A stretch of DNA of 64,000 bases from Bacillus sp. A301a_S52. Lineage in GTDB: Bacteria; Bacillota; Bacilli; Bacillales; Salisediminibacteriaceae. Position numbers and translations under genes: made by a program. Shown here piece after piece: positions 43,423-53,647 of this stretch; the stretch's first letter is position 1, and every line of letters starts with the position of its first letter. The stretch covers positions 1,182,001-1,246,000 of the forward strand of contig JABXYP010000001.1 in assembly GCA_024701455.1 (NCBI GenBank), given 5' to 3'. The notes under the pieces are model-generated. The model worked only from the letters and a program-made list of their open reading frames with translations. It was not told the origin of the DNA and did not search any database.

Positions 43423-44143
43423 GCTCCCTGTGTTGGAGATTTTTGGACCTACAATTCAAGGTGAAGGCATGGTGGTCGGGAAGAAAACGATGTTTGTTCG
43501 TACAGCAGGGTGTGATTATGCTTGTACCTGGTGTGACTCGGCATTCACATGGGACGGTTCTGCAAAGGACGATATTAGACAAATGACCCCGACTGAAATA
43601 TGGGATAGCTTACAAGCGTTGGCGCCAAACAATTTCTCACACGTGACCATTTCAGGTGGCAATCCGGCCCTCTTAAAAAATATGAGTGACTTTATCGATT
43701 TATTAAAAGATTATCAGATAAACATTGCCCTTGAAACACAAGGGAGCAAGTGGCAGGACTGGTTTTATAGGATAGATGATTTAACACTCTCTCCAAAACC
43801 CCCTAGTTCAATGATGTCAACCGATTTTGATGTCCTTGATGACATTATGACACGATTAACGGAAGCCGATAGGGTGGCGAATATCAGTGTAAAAGTTGTA
43901 GTATTTGATGATCTTGATTTTGATTATGCTAAAAAGGTGCATAAGCGTTATCCACATGTGCCATTCTATTTACAAGTAGGAAATAGTGATCCTTTTACAG
44001 AAAATAAGTCGTCCTTAACGACACACCTTCTAGAAAAATATGAGTGGCTCACTGAAAAAACGGTGGCAGATCGTGAGCTGAATGACGCGCGAGTTCTTCC
44101 GCAATTGCACACATTAATGTGGGGGAATAAACGTGGTGTTTAA
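43415..44143 (+). CDS. queE: 7-carboxy-7-deazaguanine synthase QueE (radical SAM)
   Basis: A 242-residue radical SAM enzyme that contracts the pterin ring to 7-carboxy-7-deazaguanine. The 4Fe-4S cluster motif is TAGCDYACTWCDSAF (CxxxCxxC-type, about 31-45); IFGPTIQGEGMVVGKKTMFVR at the N-terminus and HVTISGGNPAL are typical. I take the GTG at 43415, inside the end of queD, with GGGAG nine bases before it; the frame is open further upstream but only inside queD. No queF gene follows in this window, although the Bacillus order is often queCDEF. Confidence 0.92.
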   Translation: MSKLPVLEIFGPTIQGEGMVVGKKTMFVRTAGCDYACTWCDSAFTWDGSAKDDIRQMTPTEIWDSLQALAPNNFSHVTISGGNPALLKNMSDFIDLLKDYQINIALETQGSKWQDWFYRIDDLTLSPKPPSSMMSTDFDVLDDIMTRLTEADRVANISVKVVVFDDLDFDYAKKVHKRYPHVPFYLQVGNSDPFTENKSSLTTHLLEKYEWLTEKTVADRELNDARVLPQLHTLMWGNKRGV

Positions 44144-44429
44144 AGCTGTCTATCTTATTAATGTCATTGATCCAGCGTATAACTCTCTTCTATCTGTGTC
44201 GCTGTGAAAAGTGACCTTTTCGCTTGAAAAAAGAACCGTTATATTTTAATATCATCTCTTAAAATCATTTCACATTATTTTTAAAAAAATGCATTATTTT
44301 TCTGAAAATGGCCTATTAGAAATGATAGAATGAAACGTAGGTGTCCTATCATTTAAAGAGGTGAAACCACACCATTAATATGATGTGTCACTCATTTTCT
44401 AAAAAGATCGTTATGATAATAGGGGGATA

Positions 44430-45296
44430 ATGATGCTAGGTGGAATTGAAGCAGGAGGAACTAAATTTGTTTGTGCGGTAGCTAATGATGATTTAACAAT
44501 TGTAGAAAGGGTCGCCTTTCCTACCAGAAGCCCTGAGGAAACGTTTAACGATGTTTTTGAATTTTTTGACAAATTCGAATTGAAAGCTTTAGGTATTGGG
44601 TCATTTGGTCCAATTGATGTCAATGAACAATCAACATCATATGGATATATTACAGATACACCAAAGCCTTTTTGGAGTCACTTTGATTTCGTTGGCACGT
44701 TAAAGGAAAAGTATGATATTCCTATCTTCTGGACGACAGATGTGAATGCTGCTGCTTATGGTGAGAAGATGAAGGGGAGTGCTGTCAATAATGAAAGTTG
44801 TCTTTATTTGACGGTTGGAACTGGTGTCGGCGGTGGTGTCATTTATGGAGAGAACATTCTTGAAGGGTTCAGTCATCCAGAAATGGGCCATATACTTGTT
44901 CAACCCCATGCAGAAGATTCATTCGAGGGAGGATGTCCATTCCACAAAAATTGTTTAGAGGGGTTGGCATCGGGGTCTGCTATTGAAAAGCGCTTTGGTA
45001 GAAAAGGCGATACGATCCCTCAAGACGATAAATTCTGGAAAATTGAAGCGTATTATATGGCACAGGCCCTGATGAACTACACGTTAACGTTACGTCCTGA
45101 GAAAATCATTCTTGGCGGTGGGGTTATGATGCAGGATCATTTACTAGCCAGTTTACGGGAAGAATTCAGTCGTCTATTAAATGGATATGTCACCACACCT
45201 GATGTATCAGAGTACATTGTGACACCTGCACTAAAAGGAGACGCTGGTATTGTCGGCTCCTTACTATTGGCTGAAAAAGCCTTACAGGAAGCTTAA
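44430..45296 (+). CDS. Fructokinase (ROK family)
   Basis: A 288-residue ROK sugar kinase of the Bacillus fructokinase type, which makes fructose-6-phosphate from fructose and ATP. GGIEAGGTKFVCAVAN is the ATP loop; TVGTGVGGGVIYG and the zinc-binding HPEMGHILVQPHAEDSFEGGCPFHKNCLEGLASG are family marks. The start may be the second ATG at 44433, which is better spaced from GGGGG. The gene is separate from the que operon (286 bases between, with no clear terminator) and has its own terminator. No sucrose or mannan genes are adjacent. Confidence 0.9.
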   Translation: MMLGGIEAGGTKFVCAVANDDLTIVERVAFPTRSPEETFNDVFEFFDKFELKALGIGSFGPIDVNEQSTSYGYITDTPKPFWSHFDFVGTLKEKYDIPIFWTTDVNAAAYGEKMKGSAVNNESCLYLTVGTGVGGGVIYGENILEGFSHPEMGHILVQPHAEDSFEGGCPFHKNCLEGLASGSAIEKRFGRKGDTIPQDDKFWKIEAYYMAQALMNYTLTLRPEKIILGGGVMMQDHLLASLREEFSRLLNGYVTTPDVSEYIVTPALKGDAGIVGSLLLAEKALQEA

Positions 45297-45319
45297 TCTA
45301 ACTTAAAAACCGTGTGACT

Positions 45320-45347
45320 GCCGCTGGAGATTTCCAGCGGCTTTTTT
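45320..45347 (+). terminator. Rho-independent terminator of the fructokinase gene
   Basis: GCCGCTGGA (45320-45328) and TCCAGCGGC (45333-45341), GATT loop, six T residues. Confidence 0.92.
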
Positions 45348-45650
45348 GTGTCTCATTACATTATCTCATCATTAATATCATGTCATCAGAAACCGATATA
45401 ACAGAAAAGTGGCTATTAAAAGAGATTCTGATTGACTTAATGTCCAGTCATCTTAGCGGAAGAAGTCACATGTTAAAGCTTACTATCTAGTTATGGTTTA
45501 GACGTTTTATCATTTGGAAGCTAAAGTGTGGTAGCTTGCCTCGGTTATTCGAAATAGCTTTTTGTGACTAGAGAAATTCTAAAAGAATTGATCCACGCTC
45601 TTATACGTAGGATGGTATAATTAATGACAGAATGACAGGGGCAGTTCCTT

Positions 45651-45783
45651 CAGTCAGTCAGCGTTTTCGTTCTTCTCCGCTGATTGGTAGTTGGGTGAAT
45701 CACGGACATTAGCGTTCGTTATCTCAAGCCTTATTAGAGTTCTCTATTGAGACGGGAGTTTTACGGAACTTATCTGTGATAAA
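45651..45783 (-). repeat. Intergenic two-hairpin repeat (family A), inverted copy
   Basis: The only copy in this window on the minus strand. Read in reverse it runs from TTATCACAGATAAG through CTCCCGTCTC, ATAACGAACGCTAATG and ACTACCAATCAGCGG to GAACGAAAACGC. The right end has lost the closing arm of hairpin 2. It stands 54 bases before the GGDEF-EAL gene. Confidence 0.82.
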
Positions 45784-45837
45784 GGAAATGAAAAAAATTG
45801 ACCTAATTTTAAGGCACGATTGTGAGTTGAATTAGTA

Positions 45838-48102
45838 ATGCAGACGAAACGTTCAATAATAATTTATCTTGTTATGTCGCTCACTTTTGTGTGCGGATGG
45901 TTGTATTTATTTAGAGATAATCCCGCCATGCGTACGATAGGAGTGAGTGTTTTTCCAATTTTATGGGGAACTTTAAGTTTCATATGGACATTTAATGCTT
46001 ACCGTATGATCAAAGGGAGAAAAAAGTATGTTTGGTTATTTATTTCCATTGGGGTGATTTTTTATATTTTATCAAATGCCTATTGGATAAGTCATTTTAT
46101 AATGACGGGAGAGTATCTGTTTCCTATTATTTCATATCTACTCTGGCTGTTTACTTATATCTTCTTTTTTATCGGGTTAATTTATAAAGCGTGGCTTTTA
46201 AGTCTTGCTGTTTCCCATAAGCCTTACGTGTTTAATATCGTTATTTTTATGATCATGACTACGTCTATAATCAGTCATTATTTAATTCGGCCTATCCTTG
46301 TTACGAGTGATTATTCAGTAGGGTTAGCAATTATAAATTTATTTTACCCAGTAGCTTCTTTAGGCATTATTTTTACAACGACCTATATCTACTATTTGTC
46401 TAAGCGAACACATGAAAAAGAAACGATATTATTTATTGTATTAAGCTTTACTTTTCAAGCATGTGCCGACTGGGGTTATGCATACATCGTTTTAACACAA
46501 GGTGATTATACACCAGGTGGGCTGATGGACCCGCTTTGGTTAGCTTCACTCATGTTAATTGGTTTGGCTGGATTGAAAGCTCAGGAAAATGCAGGGTCTT
46601 CTGTATTGGAAATAAACGATGAGATCAAACTTGAATATACGTTTTTCCCATATTTAAGCGTCCTAGTCCTCGCTGTGTTAGTGGCGCAGAGTTATGACTG
46701 GTCATTTAACCTATTAAGTGTTGGTGTAACAATTGTGTTTTTTACTATTATAGGCCGTCAATTCGTCATCATTAAACAAAATGAGCAGTTAATGAAAGAG
46801 TACAAGCACTTGGCCTATCATGATCCATTGACAGGGTTAAAAAACAGAGTCAGCTTTCAAGAGGAAATTGAACGTTATTTGGCACATAGTGAACGGCATC
46901 ATACGAGTACCGTTCTAATGCTTATTGATTTGGACCGTTTTAAAGCAATAAATGATACTCTCGGTCACCATATTGGCGATGAAGTACTCATTAGAGCTGG
47001 AAACAGGCTGAACACAGGATTAAATGCTCATCGTGTTTATCGGCTTGGCGGCGATGAGTTTGTCTTCATTCTTTCTGGTGTTGATCAAGAGACGTACATT
47101 CAATTAGCAGAAAAAGTGATTCATTTGTTTACCGTTCCATTTCATGTGAAGGGCCATGAAATGAGTGTCACCCCGAGTATCGGTATTAGCATGTACCCGG
47201 AGAATGGAAGGGATAGTGAGTCATTACTTAAAAATGCAGATGCTGCCATGTATTTAGCAAAAGCGAACGGGAGTAATCAATATTGTGTGTATAATGCTGA
47301 GTTGGCATTAGCTCATGAACGCAAGATAAGGGTGGAAAACGAACTAAGAAAAGCAGTTGAAAAAGAACAGTTATTTCTTGTATATCAACCGATCGTGGAA
47401 TTAGAAACCGGGAGACCTATCGGTATGGAAGCCCTTTTGCGTTGGGTGCACCCTGAACTTGGATTTGTGTCCCCAGCAGAGTTTATCCCTATTGCTGAAG
47501 AAACAGGGCAAATCGTCTGTGTCGGAGAGTGGGTGTTACGCAAGGCATGTGAACAAACGAAACGTTGGCATGATGAAGGGTACGCATATTTATATGTGTC
47601 TGTTAATGTGTCAGCTCGTCAAATTCAACAAGGGTCTTTCGTTCATTTAGTGCAGACGACATTACAGAAAACAGGACTATCTGTGGAAAAACTTGAATTG
47701 GAAATCACAGAAAGCATCATGCAAGATCCAAGCCGCTCAACGAAAGTTTTAAATGATCTGCAACATCTAGGTGTCAAGACGGCCATCGATGATTTTGGCA
47801 CTGGCTACTCGTCATTATATCTTTTAAAAGAATTACCTATAAATACAATTAAAATTGACAAAGCTTTTGTGGACGATATGACAAATAATAAAGGACACTC
47901 TGTCGTCAAATCAATTATCCAAATTGGTCGGAATCTAGGGCTGAAAATTATTGCCGAAGGGATTGAACATGAGACTCAGGCGGAAGAGCTTTTACAAGAC
48001 GGCTGTCATTATGGACAAGGTTATCATTACTTAAAGCCAGCGAAGGAGACTGAATTTTCCACATATTTAATTAAAGTAGAAGAGGAAAAAAGTTTGAGCT
48101 AA
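45838..48102 (+). CDS. GGDEF-EAL cyclic-di-GMP enzyme with polytopic membrane sensor
   Basis: A 754-residue protein. Residues about 1-310 hold about ten membrane segments. A GGDEF domain follows (about 320-485), with the active-site motif YRLGGDEFVF at 401-410 intact, then an EAL domain (about 495-745) with EAL at 531-533 (GMEALLRW), AIDDFGTGYSSLYLL and NTIKIDKAFV. Both halves look active, so it could make and degrade c-di-GMP; which wins depends on the membrane signal. The N-terminal membrane module resembles those of other Bacillus GGDEF-EAL proteins (DUF4084-like). Start ATG with a weak ribosome site. Confidence 0.88.
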   Translation: MQTKRSIIIYLVMSLTFVCGWLYLFRDNPAMRTIGVSVFPILWGTLSFIWTFNAYRMIKGRKKYVWLFISIGVIFYILSNAYWISHFIMTGEYLFPIISYLLWLFTYIFFFIGLIYKAWLLSLAVSHKPYVFNIVIFMIMTTSIISHYLIRPILVTSDYSVGLAIINLFYPVASLGIIFTTTYIYYLSKRTHEKETILFIVLSFTFQACADWGYAYIVLTQGDYTPGGLMDPLWLASLMLIGLAGLKAQENAGSSVLEINDEIKLEYTFFPYLSVLVLAVLVAQSYDWSFNLLSVGVTIVFFTIIGRQFVIIKQNEQLMKEYKHLAYHDPLTGLKNRVSFQEEIERYLAHSERHHTSTVLMLIDLDRFKAINDTLGHHIGDEVLIRAGNRLNTGLNAHRVYRLGGDEFVFILSGVDQETYIQLAEKVIHLFTVPFHVKGHEMSVTPSIGISMYPENGRDSESLLKNADAAMYLAKANGSNQYCVYNAELALAHERKIRVENELRKAVEKEQLFLVYQPIVELETGRPIGMEALLRWVHPELGFVSPAEFIPIAEETGQIVCVGEWVLRKACEQTKRWHDEGYAYLYVSVNVSARQIQQGSFVHLVQTTLQKTGLSVEKLELEITESIMQDPSRSTKVLNDLQHLGVKTAIDDFGTGYSSLYLLKELPINTIKIDKAFVDDMTNNKGHSVVKSIIQIGRNLGLKIIAEGIEHETQAEELLQDGCHYGQGYHYLKPAKETEFSTYLIKVEEEKSLS

Positions 48103-48133
48103 TTCCTCGCGTACTTACAGGGAGAACATGTTG

Positions 48134-48162
48134 AGGATGGCGTCTTGAGCGGATGTCATCCT
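48134..48162 (+). terminator. Hairpin after the GGDEF-EAL gene
   Basis: AGGATGGCGTC (48134-48144) pairs with GATGTCATCCT (48152-48162) with two G-U pairs. No clear T-run follows. Confidence 0.45.
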
Positions 48163-48199
48163 TGACTTGACGTGATTTAAGCGATAAAAAAAGAAGGGA

Positions 48200-48700
48200 T
48201 TTCCTCTATTTCCTTTTCTGTATTCGCGTAAATAACCTAAAGACTTCCAATAAAACCATAGTAATCTGTTTCCGCTTAGGGAAGGAAAAACGTTACGTGT
48301 AAATATGGCAGAGGAACGATTAAACTAAAACTGAGGATGAAGATTTTGTGCTTGCTTTTCTTCTAAATGATGACGCTAACAAATTAATAGGAGCACTGGT
48401 ATCATCGGAAAAGGAGGGGGGTTTGTCTACTACGGAAGAGGGCGAACCCGGGTCATCAAAGAAATTTGTGAAAGAAATTAATACGATTTTTGTCTCAACT
48501 ATATGTCATTAAAGAAGCGCCAAAATTAAATTTTCAACAAGAAAAAAGAACGATAATAACTAAATGCTATCTCTAACCTATGGCCGTTTTTATAAAAGGG
48601 TTTGTAGGGAAAGGCGGTGGCTTTGGAGGATCAGCATTGTCTGTGCCTTCTGATGTAAAAAGGTTTATCGCCTTATTTAGCTGATGATGAGTCCTCCGAA
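48200..48700 (+). other. Intergenic stretch with decayed coding remains
   Basis: No intact gene. Fragments look like broken coding sequence: PKLNFQQEKRTIITK at about 48519-48560, similar to SKLFFQQEQENYAK at 41462-41505, and a 34-codon frame (48580-48684) reading MAVFIKGFVGKGGGFGGSAL before it stops. I cannot assign the parent genes. Confidence 0.3.
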
Positions 48701-48792
48701 AACGTCTGTATTTTGGAATGATCCATGTATGATTCATTTTTAAAGGGGTTTGTTATGTATGATGTATGTGATTCAATTATGATATTACTGCT

Positions 48793-48806
48793 TGAAAGCG
48801 TTTATC
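48793..48806 (+). promoter_or_regulatory. cre-like site before the phospho-beta-glucosidase gene
   Basis: TGAAAGCGTTTATC keeps the TGAAAGCGTTT core of CcpA sites but not the final CA. It lies 117 bases before the gene. Confidence 0.45.
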
Positions 48807-48919
48807 CTAATCTTATCTCCTCTGTCAGTCAAATGTGGGCTTAAATAAAGGAGATAGTCAAAGTTACATATGACTTTTAAACGTAGCTTCATGTCATTAA
48901 ATTAAAAAAAGGAGAATGA

Positions 48920-50344
<1,425 letters not shown>

Positions 50345-50425
50345 CCCCCTAAGAAGTATAGGAGGATACTTGCGAACAGGCTGATCGAAAAATGTGACAT
50401 GCGTGTCTATATGAACGGATAGTGT

Positions 50426-50454
50426 AAACAGGCGATTTATGTCGCCTGTTTTTT
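50426..50454 (+). terminator. Rho-independent terminator of the GH1 gene
   Basis: AAACAGGCGA (50426-50435) and TCGCCTGTTT (50442-50451) with a T-run. Confidence 0.9.
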
Positions 50455-50573
50455 CTACCTGATAGCAAGTTGCCTTAAAATTTCAGAAAGGGAAGGAATG
50501 TCAACACGAAAAAGCTAACAAGACTAATTATTTTATAGCAAATGTTCGTTTATCCCACTCTTATTGGGCAGTG

Positions 50574-50703
50574 AAACCTCCACCTGAAAACTTAAGAAGA
50601 TCGAAACGTTTAGATGGGGGATAAACTGCCCCTAAAGGTCCGATAAGTTAAACTAACAATCAGTGGGGGATGAAGGAAAACTCCCACTGATTGAAGCTTA
50701 GCT
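50574..50703 (+). repeat. Intergenic repeat (family A), degenerate copy
   Basis: Hairpin 1 is strongly altered (AACCTCCACCTG...GATGGGGGATAAACTG), but hairpin 2 is well kept (AATCAGTGGGG / CTCCCACTGATTGAAG). It ends at GCTTAGC, seven bases before the insertion sequence. Confidence 0.7.
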
Positions 50704-50773
50704 TGGTACGTCAACACTAAACTGGACAAAAATTATAGGGGCTGTTGTTTGAATTCCATTGGTGTTAAATAGT

Positions 50774-51574
50774 CTAACGTTCCATGAATGCGAATTTAAA
50801 CCAATGAACATAATCATCCAGTTCAATAGCGAGCTGTTCAAGAGAAGAGAAATGAGCACTGTTAGCGAATTCTGTTTTGAATACCTTAAACATCGCTTCA
50901 GCCACGGCATTATCATAAGGGCATCCTTTCATGCTCAACGATCTTTGGATGCCAAATGTTTCAAGTGCTTCGGAAATAAGCTTATTATCAAATTCTTTAC
51001 CACGGTCAGTGTGGAACATCCGAACGTCGTTCAAATTACCTTTAATACGCGATAAAGCCTGATAGACCAGCTTTGCATTCTTATTAGCACCAGCACTACG
51101 ATCAATGATTTCACGGTTAAAAAGATCGACAAATAAGCATACGTAATGCCATTTTGCTCCAACGCGGACGTACGTTAAATCACTTACAATGACAGCCAAC
51201 GGCTTGTCTTGTTCAAATTGACGCTGTAATTCGTTTTTTACTAACGCTTCATTACACCATGTCTTATGTGGCTTGTACTGTGCTACGGTATAGTTTGATA
51301 CAAGTCCCAGTTCGTTCATTAATCGGCCAATTCGACGACGGGATACGTTTTTTGGTCTTGGTAATCTACTTAATTCTTTCTTAATTTTGCGCGTGCCATA
51401 ATTGTTCCGGCTTTCTTTAAAAATTCGGGAGACCTCTTGGGAAATCTCTTCATCTTCCCTTTTAAACACACATCGGCCGTGGGAATTGGCATGATAGTAA
51501 TACGTACTTTTAGGAATCTGGAGGACGTTACACATTGCTGATACCGAATAAATGTGAGCATTATTTCGAATCAC
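50774..51574 (-). CDS. IS3-family transposase OrfB, C-terminal frameshift
   Basis: A 266-residue DDE integrase-type transposase. The HTH_21 part (NNYGTRKIKKELSR, SRRRIGRLMNELGL) is followed by the catalytic core: first Asp in AVIVSDLTYV, second in MFHTDRGKEF, Glu in YDNAVAEAMFKVFKTE. The normal ending is lost: after YVHWF the frame gives KFAFMER and stops, whereas the +1 frame continues IRIHGTLDYLTPMEFKQQPL to a stop at 50733. A small deletion near 50795 has therefore replaced the last 20 or so residues. In intact elements OrfAB is made by -1 frameshifting from orfA. Confidence 0.85.
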   Translation of the reverse strand: MIRNNAHIYSVSAMCNVLQIPKSTYYYHANSHGRCVFKREDEEISQEVSRIFKESRNNYGTRKIKKELSRLPRPKNVSRRRIGRLMNELGLVSNYTVAQYKPHKTWCNEALVKNELQRQFEQDKPLAVIVSDLTYVRVGAKWHYVCLFVDLFNREIIDRSAGANKNAKLVYQALSRIKGNLNDVRMFHTDRGKEFDNKLISEALETFGIQRSLSMKGCPYDNAVAEAMFKVFKTEFANSAHFSSLEQLAIELDDYVHWFKFAFMER

Positions 51575-51576
51575 AT

Positions 51577-51867
51577 CTATTTTTGTCCCATGATCAGCGC
51601 TGCTTGCTTTAAAATATCATTTTCCATCATGAGACGCTGATTTTCCTTACGTAACCTAGCTAGTTCATTCTCTTCTTCAGAACGGTTATCTTTGGCGGCA
51701 AATGAACCTGTTTCTTTATGATTTTTAATCCAGCGATCTAACGCAGAAGGCGTGATATCATACTCTCTCGCAATATCTGCACGTGATTTACCATTTTCAT
51801 AAAGCTTCACTAATTGCAGTTTAAATTCGGCTGTAAAAGTTCGACGTTGACGTGTCATCTTAGTCAC
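51577..51867 (-). CDS. IS3-family transposase OrfA
   Basis: A 96-residue protein with an HTH (FTAEFKLQLVKLYENGKSRADIAREYDITPSALDRWIKNH, about 10-50) followed by a leucine-zipper helix (EENELARLRKENQRLMMENDILKQA). It binds the IS ends and, fused to OrfB by frameshifting, forms the transposase. It appears intact. Confidence 0.9.
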   Translation of the reverse strand: MTKMTRQRRTFTAEFKLQLVKLYENGKSRADIAREYDITPSALDRWIKNHKETGSFAAKDNRSEEENELARLRKENQRLMMENDILKQAALIMGQK

Positions 51868-52075
51868 GCTCCCTTATGTTATAGTCTTAGTTTACAAGCC
51901 CTCATTTTATCTGTCCAACTTAGTGTAGCCTATCCAGCTTTATGAAATTGGTTCATAGGAATAAAAATTTCACATAATAAGAGGTGTCTCTTCATCGGTA
52001 GAATATATAGAAGCGCTATGACAGATTCTGTCATACACACCTTTCGATCTACGCAGTACATTAACTCGTTTAACA

Positions 52076-52639
52076 TCATAAATGTGTTGTGTTAGGGATA
52101 GTAATGGACGTTTTCTTAAATGACATATTGCTTAGCTGTTGTACTAATGCAGCCATGTCTTCCACACTTTCTTTTTTCCCACTTTTGATCCATTCGATAG
52201 ATACATTGAAAATAGCACCTGACTGGTAATGAGGCGCATATTTTAGCAGGCGTTCTTCACTTTCGTCTATGCACCACAACACATATTTATTGAAGCAGTC
52301 TAACACTAAAGTAGCTAAATTGGCTTCATACAGTCTCGACATAATATCACTATATTTTTCAAAAAAATAAAACGCATAAAGAAGAAATTGGTAATCGTCC
52401 TCTTCTGGAAGGTGCTGTGTTTCTTGCTGATACTGATAAAATAAGTCGTCTAAATAACTGATAATAATGGCTTCTTTATTTGCAAAATTACGGTAATAGG
52501 TCACACGTGATACACCGGCTTTTTTAGTGATGTCTGTAATCGTGATGTCCTCGTATTTGTTGGATTCCATCAGTTGTAATAAAGCGGTGGAAATACATTC
52601 CTTTGCAAACACATTGGAAGCATGTCGTCGTTTTTCCAT
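52076..52639 (-). CDS. TetR family repressor of the MMPL export genes
   Basis: A 187-residue TetR regulator. The HTH is ITITDITKKAGVSRVTYYRNFANKEAIIISYL (about 31-62); the C-terminal part is helical, aromatic and of unknown ligand. It is divergent from the MMPL transporter and its partner at 53.6-57.5 kb, the usual layout for a local repressor of an exporter. A perfect 8-bp-arm palindrome upstream (52717-52734) is the likely operator. Between the two units lie five tandem family A repeats. Confidence 0.87.
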   Translation of the reverse strand: MEKRRHASNVFAKECISTALLQLMESNKYEDITITDITKKAGVSRVTYYRNFANKEAIIISYLDDLFYQYQQETQHLPEEDDYQFLLYAFYFFEKYSDIMSRLYEANLATLVLDCFNKYVLWCIDESEERLLKYAPHYQSGAIFNVSIEWIKSGKKESVEDMAALVQQLSNMSFKKTSITIPNTTHL

Positions 52640-52716
52640 GTATCAAAACCTCCTTTTTTGTTACAGTGAGCGCTTACACCGTTGATTTTAACAGTTACAC
52701 TTTATATAATTTAACA

Positions 52717-52734
52717 ATGTAACAGGTGTTACAT
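52717..52734. promoter_or_regulatory. TetR operator palindrome
   Basis: ATGTAACA-GG-TGTTACAT, perfect 8-bp arms, 78 bases upstream of the TetR start. A TATAAT at 52705 lies beside it. It probably controls both directions. Confidence 0.6.
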
Positions 52735-52751
52735 TTATCTATTATAACATT

Positions 52752-53509
52752 TATCACAGATAACCGTCCGTAAACCTCCTTGTTCAAAATAGAGAGGGGG
52801 GAGCCATCTATTTAGGGGGAGGTAACGGCCGGTAATGTCCTGATTGACTCAACTACCAATCAGTGGGAGAAGATCAAAACGCCCACTGATTGAAGGTTCG
52901 TTATATCACAGATAACCGTCCGTAAACCTCCTTGTTCAAAATAGAGAGGGGGGAGCCATCTATTTAGGGGGAGGTAACGGCCGGTAATGTCCTGATTGAC
53001 TCAACTACCAATCAGTGGGAGAAGATCAAAACGCCCACTGATTGAAGGTTCGTTATATCACAGATAACCGTCCGTAAACCTCCTTGTTCAAAATAGAGAG
53101 GGGGGAGCCATCTATTTAGGGGGAGGTAACGGCCGGTAATGTCCTGATTGACTCAACTACCAATCAGTGGGAGAAGAACAAAACGCCCACTGATTGAAGG
53201 TTCGTTATATCACAGATAACCGTCCGTAAACCTCCCTGTTCAAAATAGAGAGGGGGGAGCCATCTATTTAGGGGAGGTAACGGCCGGTAATGTCCTGATT
53301 GACTCAACTACCAATCAGTGGGAGAAGAACAAAACACCCACTGATTGAAGGTTCGTTATATCACAGATAACTGTCCGTAAACCTCCCTGCTCAAAATAGA
53401 GAGGAGAGAGCCATCTATTTAGGGGGGGAACGGCCGGTAATGTCCTGATTGACTCAACTACCAATCAGTGGGAGGAGAGCGGAAAATCTACTGTATGAAG
53501 GCTCGTTTA
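52752..53509 (+). repeat. Five tandem copies of the family A repeat
   Basis: Units start at 52752, 52904, 53056, 53208 and 53359 (lengths 152, 152, 152, 151 and about 151). Copies 1 and 2 appear identical, copy 3 differs by about one base, and copies 4 and 5 differ progressively. Each unit has hairpin 1 (CCGTCCGT with ACGGCCGG, inner ATAGAG/ATCTAT), GTCCTGATTGACTCAACTAC and hairpin 2 (AATCAGTGGGA / GCCCACTGATT). There are no spacers, so it is not a CRISPR. It fills the divergent region between the TetR gene and the MMPL gene. Confidence 0.93.
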
Positions 53510-53647
53510 TAAAAGGGTGTTGTAGATAGTGAAGAAATACTATTCTGTTTATATTTAAAAAGTGGTGGGTTGTAGGAAAAGGAGTGGATTAAGATTGACA
53601 TAGCAGCACGAATTATTAAACATAAAAAGTTAGTCGTCATTTTATTT

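Larger units (their letters stand above)
50710..51930 (-). mobile_element. IS3-family insertion sequence, about 1.22 kb
   Basis: Two overlapping-type ORFs (orfA, orfB) on the minus strand are bounded by imperfect inverted repeats: ACACTAAACTGGACA at 50714-50728 and its partner at 51912-51926, which reads ACACTAAGTTGGACA on the minus strand. The exact outer ends and a target duplication could not be fixed. The orfB end is frameshifted, so this copy may not transpose by itself. A decayed stub of a similar element lies at 40270. Confidence 0.85.

Noticed and set aside
43244..43582. 112-codon frame on the minus strand
   Set aside because: It lies antisense across the queD-queE junction, both of which are clearly coding on the plus strand.
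52752..53509. Possible CRISPR array
   Set aside because: The units are 151-152 bp, contiguous and nearly identical over their full length. There are no unique spacers and no cas genes.
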